A DNA stretch of 53,755 nucleotides, taken from contig CAMKOB010000005.1 of the NCBI GenBank assembly GCA_946414345.1, forward strand, positions 1-53,755, given 5' to 3'. This document shows, piece by piece, positions 50,436 to 53,755 of the stretch. The notes under the pieces were generated by a model. That model saw only the letters and a list, made by a program, of their open reading frames with translations. It did no database searches and had not been told where the DNA came from. Each line of letters opens with the position of its first letter. The stretch's first letter is position 1. The stretch is from an uncultured Candidatus Saccharibacteria bacterium (GTDB taxonomy: Bacteria; Patescibacteriota; Saccharimonadia; Saccharimonadales; Saccharimonadaceae). The translations under genes were made by a program, and so were the position numbers.

Positions 50436-50783
50436 CTATTCGATAGTAAGGGTACCCTTACCCGAGCGCGTATTATACTGCGCGTGGAATTCGTATAATC
50501 GGTCGCTATTCTCGAGTGGCCAAATGTCCACTTTGCAATAACCGTGAATCCTAAATGCTTGGCCACTGCCTGAATCATGTTCGATGCCTACAATTCTGAT
50601 GCTTGTCACCAACTTCGGTACCAAATCCCTTTTTCTTGCTTCGTTTTTAAACCGAGTATAATGAGTGATAACGAATTGAATTGGGAACACGACACCCTTT
50701 TCGTATGCGTACTTGCAGGCAGTGAACAGCTGGTCGCGATCCGGTCCACTAGTGATTTTAAAATTTCTCTGGATGTTGCCCAT
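50436..50783 (-). CDS. Small orphan protein in a GC-rich cassette
   Basis: 115 aa, soluble. NFKITSGPDRDQLFTACKYAYEKG forms an N-terminal strand-helix; the C-terminal half is beta-rich (SIRIVGIEHDSGSGQAFRIH, GYCKVDIWPLENSDRLYEFH, NTRSGKGTLTIE). I do not recognise the family. The start follows a strong GGAGGGAGG site. The unit has its own TTGACC-17-TATAAT promoter and terminator, and codon use unlike the housekeeping genes. It sits in an accessory cluster with two other orphan genes. Confidence 0.7.
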   Translation of the reverse strand: MGNIQRNFKITSGPDRDQLFTACKYAYEKGVVFPIQFVITHYTRFKNEARKRDLVPKLVTSIRIVGIEHDSGSGQAFRIHGYCKVDIWPLENSDRLYEFHAQYNTRSGKGTLTIE

Positions 50784-50876
50784 TTTGGATACCTCCCTCC
50801 AATATTCATGGTACACACATAGATGCGTCAACTCCCCATCATTTATTATTATAACAGATTTGTTTGATTTGGTCAA
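50784..50876 (-). promoter_or_regulatory. Promoter and leader of the 50783 gene
   Basis: On the minus strand TTGACC (50871-50876), 17 bp and TATAAT (50848-50853). The ~60-nt leader contains ATGGGGAGTTGAC and ends in GGAGGGAGGTATCC. A repeat of GTTGAC in the leader is probably chance. Confidence 0.8.
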
Positions 50877-50944
50877 TTTTAGCTGTGGTTATCATACATG
50901 CACGACGTCGGTGTGATGGAACGAGATGTTCTTTTGGCAAGAGA

Positions 50945-50972
50945 AAGCCCCCGGCGCGAGCGCCGAGGGCTT
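50945..50972 (-). terminator. Intrinsic terminator of the 51621 gene
   Basis: AAGCCC-C-CGGCG pairs with CGCCG-A-GGGCTT around CGAG, followed on minus by a CTTTCTCTT stretch. Confidence 0.8.
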
Positions 50973-50988
50973 ATTGAGCTTGAGCTGC

Positions 50989-51621
50989 TTAGGGTCGATC
51001 GACCCTGACGCGGTAGCTCGAAACCCATTCAGAGCTACCATATTCTGGGTCGTAATCACGACCATGGATTTTTATTTCGATGGGTTCTGGGTGAAATCCA
51101 TCGAAATATGCCAGGGATTCAGCAACCGCGCGGTTGCTGGGGGTGAACCACTGTAGGCATCCCCCGTTTATGAAGAGTCCGTAATGGGGGTTCACCCCCA
51201 CAAAAACGGACCTGGCCTCTCTTGGCCATTGTGAGAGAACTCGATTGAGTTCTCTTCCACTCTCGAACGGGAGCAATAAACTCTCCTTTTCGAGAAAATC
51301 CTTGACAGCACGAATGACGTCAAGGATTTCGGTTGTTTGATTACACCGCCACCCGTTGCCGATGGCGGTTAGGTCAAGCTCTGGCCGTTTGTAACGGCCA
51401 GATACCCTTATCGTTTTTTGGGTCCCTACGACCCAGAACATTAGGTCGCAGGCGGCACAGCCATCCTTTGACCTCGCCTCGGGTAGCTCTATTGTGTCGA
51501 ACCACCCGAGACCCTCGAAATAACGTCGCATTTCGAGTGCGACGCCATTCTTGGTCTGCCCGGGTAAAAACCACCCCCAGGCAGACTCATAATTAATCTT
51601 AACCTCGTATTTCAAAGTCAT
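50989..51621 (-). CDS. Orphan soluble protein in a GC-rich cassette
   Basis: 210 aa. Rich in Trp and Gly: YESAWGWFLPGQTKNGVALE, CAACDLMFWVVGTQKTIRVS, SVFVGVNPHYGLFINGG, PIEIKIHGRDYDPEYG. No signal peptide or membrane segment. I do not recognise the family. The start is set by AAAGGAG directly upstream. The stop codon lies inside a perfect 16-bp palindrome (AGGGTCGATCGACCCT, 50991-51006). GC content and codon use are high compared with neighbours. It is expressed from a distant promoter through a long structured leader. Confidence 0.7.
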   Translation of the reverse strand: MTLKYEVKINYESAWGWFLPGQTKNGVALEMRRYFEGLGWFDTIELPEARSKDGCAACDLMFWVVGTQKTIRVSGRYKRPELDLTAIGNGWRCNQTTEILDVIRAVKDFLEKESLLLPFESGRELNRVLSQWPREARSVFVGVNPHYGLFINGGCLQWFTPSNRAVAESLAYFDGFHPEPIEIKIHGRDYDPEYGSSEWVSSYRVRVDRP

Positions 51622-51961
51622 GGCTAACTCCTTTCTCGCCCGAAGTAGGGCGCACCCGTTTCTCCCCGGGTTAGGGATAGTTTTGTAAATGTTCCACCCG
51701 TGTAAGTCTTTGTTGGACTCACGAGCAGAGCTGAAGGGATAAACTGGTCAAATGGTTTATTCCTTCGGCTCAGCCCGTGCATATACAGACTGAGTTTATC
51801 CCACCCTGAAGTGTGCCCACCCAAGGTTTATCAGGATATATAATAAAATGCATAATTCTAAATGTTCTATAACACCGGATATGGAAGGAACCGTTTAGCT
51901 TAGTTCCCCGCTCACCCACCTAGATGTTATTTCTACGACAATCTCTTTTGTTTGATTGTAT
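51622..51961 (-). ncRNA. Long structured 5' leader with alternative hairpins
   Basis: This ~340-nt stretch without an accepted gene is transcribed from the promoter at 51968-51996. On plus coordinates, AGCTGAAGGGATAAAC (51729-51744) can pair with GTTTATTCCTTCGGCT (51755-51770). Alternatively GGGATAAACT (51736-51745) pairs with AGTTTATCCC (51793-51802), or less well with GGTTTATC (51825-51832). The pairings exclude one another, as in a switch. A CGCCC/GGGCG hairpin (51637-51652) stands just before the ribosome-binding site. A possible 66-codon TTG-started frame (51824 to 51624) lacks a ribosome-binding site. Confidence 0.5.
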
Positions 51962-51967
51962 GGCTAT

Positions 51968-51996
51968 ATTATATCAAAATGCTTGTGTTTTGTCAA
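51968..51996 (-). promoter_or_regulatory. Promoter of the long leader and 51621 gene
   Basis: On the minus strand TTGACA (51991-51996), a 17-bp spacer and TATAAT (51968-51973). Start of transcription is expected near 51961, about 340 nt before the ATG. Confidence 0.85.
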
Positions 51997-52094
51997 TTGG
52001 TATAACACAATTTGTTGTTTAACAGGGGTGGATTTGGTGAAAAATTGTCGAAATGGTGTCGACAAAACACTTTTTATCGTGTTATAATTGGTTT

Positions 52095-52880
52095 ATGAAT
52101 ACGGAACTATTAATGCAAATGGGACTTTCCGAAGTCCAGGCTAAAATTTATTTATATCTAATTAAGTATGGCCAAAGTACACCCACAGAGATAGCAAAAG
52201 GCATAAACGAGAATCGTACTACTGTTTATTCTGCAGCCGAAAAATTGGAGGCGCAAGAAATCATTTCCCAGAAAGACAGAGGTAAAGTATCAGCTTATAT
52301 CCCGAATCACCCTTCCGTCCTAGAAAGTATTGCGGAAAAACGCCTTCGTAAAGTGGCGAGACAAGCCAAAAACTTAGAAAGCAATCTACCATCTTTGATT
52401 AATTTTTATAACGAATATCAGAGCACACCAGGGACAACAACCTTTTATGGTCAAGAGGGGGTTAAAATGATTTGGGACAAAGTGATTGCCACAAAGGCAC
52501 CATATTATTTTGTAAGAAGTAGGTACGATGAAATAGCCGACAAAGAGATGCTTGAGGAATTCAAGTTAGCTAGAGCTGAAAACAATATAGAATCTGAGGA
52601 TATTACGCCGTCCGAATTCACTAATAATAAGAGTGACGAGATGAGAAAAAAGTATTTACTGGTGACGCGAACGCTTCTACCGCCAAATGAATATGATTCC
52701 CCGGTGGAGATAGATATTTTCGGTGATAATGTGGCATTTATAAACTTTAGCAAAAACGGAATGTCTACCCTGATAGAGTCACCAGAAATTGCAGACGCAA
52801 TGAGGCAAATGTTCTTATTTGCAAAAAAACACATTCGCGCATCTACGAATCAGGATGAGTTGGAAAACCGGAAAGATTAA
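52095..52880 (+). CDS. TrmB-like transcriptional regulator
   Basis: 261 aa. The N-terminal winged helix MGLSEVQAKIYLYLIKYGQS, TEIAKGINENRTTVYSAAEK is the TrmB (PF01978) signature, followed by a coiled linker (KRLRKVARQAKNLESNL) and a C-terminal domain (TTFYGQEGVKMIWDKVIATK onward) like those that sense ligands or regulate by TrmB-type effector domains. TATAAT (52083-52088) ends 6 nt before the ATG, deciding against an earlier in-frame ATG. It is convergent with the 2H-phosphoesterase-like gene. The regulon is unknown. Confidence 0.85.
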   Translation: MNTELLMQMGLSEVQAKIYLYLIKYGQSTPTEIAKGINENRTTVYSAAEKLEAQEIISQKDRGKVSAYIPNHPSVLESIAEKRLRKVARQAKNLESNLPSLINFYNEYQSTPGTTTFYGQEGVKMIWDKVIATKAPYYFVRSRYDEIADKEMLEEFKLARAENNIESEDITPSEFTNNKSDEMRKKYLLVTRTLLPPNEYDSPVEIDIFGDNVAFINFSKNGMSTLIESPEIADAMRQMFLFAKKHIRASTNQDELENRKD

Positions 52881-52883
52881 TCA

Positions 52884-53516
52884 TTAGAGACGATCTGGAT
52901 CTTCGACTTCTTGGGCTGAAAAGTTGGCACTTTGCATCTCTCTAATCGTGTCTTTATCTGAGATGAGGACGCCGTCTTTACGAAATAACTTATAGTTCCC
53001 GGTTAACTCCAATGGGGTTTCAAGTGGCTTATAGTCGAGATATTTAGTATTAACTGCTTCGGCGCCGTCAGCGATAGAAAGCGTAATATGCATTGGAACG
53101 GATTTAACTTCTCCAGTTTTATCCGGAGCGACACGTTCCACCAATGTTTTTTGAATGGTGGGATCACTGGCCGACACCTCTACAAGTAAGCCCTCATTCT
53201 CTCCATTGTTTCCGTAAGCAATAGCTCTGATTTTGGCGCTACTGCCAAGAGAATTAAGAAAGACTTTATCGGCGCTAGGACGATAAGCTGTAGTAACATG
53301 AGGATCTCTAATTCTATGAGAAAGATTCGGAGGAAACTTGTCGTAAAGACTATCTGGATCTATAAAAAGCCCTGCATAAATAATTTGATCCTTTGCATAA
53401 TCTGCAAGCTCACGCTCTACTGCTAGGGATTCAAAGGGAGATTGTACAGTTAAATCTGTTGTCTCCGTCTGATTTTTGCTATTATCCGTATTAAAACTTT
53501 TTACATCATTATCCAT
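52884..53516 (-). CDS. 2H-phosphoesterase-like protein
   Basis: 210 aa. Two H-x-T/S motifs at suitable spacing, DPHVTTAYRPS (about residue 71) and VPMHITLSIADG (about residue 142), match the 2H phosphoesterase fold (cyclic phosphodiesterases, LigT/ThpR RNA ligases, fungal tRNA-ligase CPD). YAGLFIDPDSLYDKFPPNLS precedes the first motif, similar to eukaryotic CPD-like versions. A disordered N-terminal tail (about 1-30) is present. AAAGGAGA and a TATAAT box (minus, 53534-53539) precede the ATG. The substrate, perhaps a 2',3'-cyclic RNA end, is inference. Confidence 0.65.
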   Translation of the reverse strand: MDNDVKSFNTDNSKNQTETTDLTVQSPFESLAVERELADYAKDQIIYAGLFIDPDSLYDKFPPNLSHRIRDPHVTTAYRPSADKVFLNSLGSSAKIRAIAYGNNGENEGLLVEVSASDPTIQKTLVERVAPDKTGEVKSVPMHITLSIADGAEAVNTKYLDYKPLETPLELTGNYKLFRKDGVLISDKDTIREMQSANFSAQEVEDPDRL

Positions 53517-53558
53517 ATTGTCTCCTTTCCACCATTATATCATACTAGTCATGCTACA

Positions 53559-53584
53559 AAAATCCACCCTTTCGGGTGGATTTT
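53559..53584 (-). terminator. Intrinsic terminator downstream of 16S rRNA
   Basis: AAAATCCACCC pairs with GGGTGGATTTT around a 4-nt loop, with a T-run on the minus strand. It lies about 160 nt after the 16S 3' end. The stretch between (53585-53743) holds no tRNA or gene that I can see. Confidence 0.85.
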
Positions 53585-53743
53585 ATAGTTTAACAACTTG
53601 GTTGTGCAATTAGTTCATCGTCTATTGTTAGCTTATTGTTACGCCTGTAAAACAGGTATAGTTGTATCTTAAGCTTCTAGATGCAACCGTAACCGACCTA
53701 GCATTATGCATCCTCGCGGATTCATAAGCATCAAATCCTTCTC

Positions 53744-53755
53744 AAGAAAGGAGGT
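53744..53755 (-). rRNA. 16S rRNA 3' end (only the last bases in window)
   Basis: The final bases read on the minus strand as ACCTCCTTTCTT, the anti-Shine-Dalgarno tail of bacterial 16S rRNA. The rest of the gene lies beyond the right edge. The exact mature end is within a few bases of 53744-53747. Confidence 0.8.

Noticed and set aside
50991-51006. The 16-bp palindrome at the stop of the 51621 gene as a terminator
   Set aside because: It has no T-run and no loop, and a proper terminator lies 20 bp downstream.
51624-51824. A 66-codon TTG-started frame ending 2 nt before the 51621 start codon
   Set aside because: No ribosome-binding site, and it covers the competing hairpins of the leader. 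It is noted as possible but not called as a gene.
51622-51961. The long leader as tmRNA or RNase P RNA
   Set aside because: No tRNA-like ends with CCA or tag frame for tmRNA, and no conserved GAGGAAAGTCC-type core for RNase P.

Overview
The window looks like a chromosomal segment of a reduced-genome Patescibacteria (CPR) bacterium, most likely Candidatus Saccharibacteria (TM7). The reasons are the compact housekeeping proteins (593-aa IF-2, 324-aa sigma factor, 355-aa S1 protein), the surface-protein repertoire (FISUMP proteins, DUF3048, sortase, VirB2-like pilin, KGG protein) and pervasive promoters that abut start codons. TGA is used as a normal stop. The lineage is inferred, not shown. The left edge cuts a tRNA-Glu gene and the right edge catches only the last bases of a 16S rRNA gene on the minus strand.

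Layout. 0.1-7.5 kb: envelope genes (DUF3048, a C-anchored surface protein, a DUF4367-like protein, a PEGA/propeller protein, a sortase) around gltX. 7.6-13.4 kb: tRNA-Leu, a glycosyltransferase, a divergent pair of paralogous FISUMP surface proteins, a CDP-alcohol phosphatidyltransferase and a GC-rich Pro/Glu secreted protein. 13.4-28.6 kb: mostly minus-strand information processing and metabolism in operons (xth, smpB, dnaE, galU, zeta-like kinase, lipid kinase, pilin, rpoD, dnaG, recJ), with mscL on plus. 28.7-35.1 kb: a GC-rich orphan gene, priA-def-fmt, infB, tRNA-Asn and DUF1653. 35.2-42.4 kb: a GC-rich lipoprotein, membrane proteins, a DsbA-like protein, an acyl-CoA synthetase, rpsA, an ImmA-like peptidase and a KGG protein. 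42.5-47.7 kb: a candidate small RNA, a 1487-aa repeat surface protein, tRNA-Ala and tRNA-Ile. 47.7-53.8 kb: SpoU methyltransferase, pyrH, a MazG-like hydrolase, then an accessory stretch of orphan genes, a TrmB-like regulator, a 2H-phosphoesterase-like protein and the 16S 3' end.

Two styles of expression coexist. About twenty genes have an extended -10 box (TGnTATAAT or TGnTAAAAT) ending 6-8 nt before the start codon, so their mRNAs should be leaderless. Downstream operon genes use clear Shine-Dalgarno sites. Five orphan, GC-richer genes (starts at 12414, 28811, 35424, 50783 on minus, 51621 on minus) instead have a TTGAC-type -35 box, exactly 17 bp of spacer, TATAAT, a Shine-Dalgarno leader and a GC-rich terminator hairpin. 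They look like single-gene cassettes of different origin.

The most unusual structures are: a 149-bp GC-rich palindromic element lying in frame inside the lipid kinase gene, with related sequences next to rpsA and inside priA; tandem copies of tRNA 3' tails behind tRNA-Ile and tRNA-Asn that share a spacer core; a ~340-nt leader with mutually exclusive hairpins before the 51621 gene; a DnaG that has lost its zinc-ribbon cysteines; and a dnaE start whose Shine-Dalgarno site is hidden in a hairpin containing the upstream stop codon.
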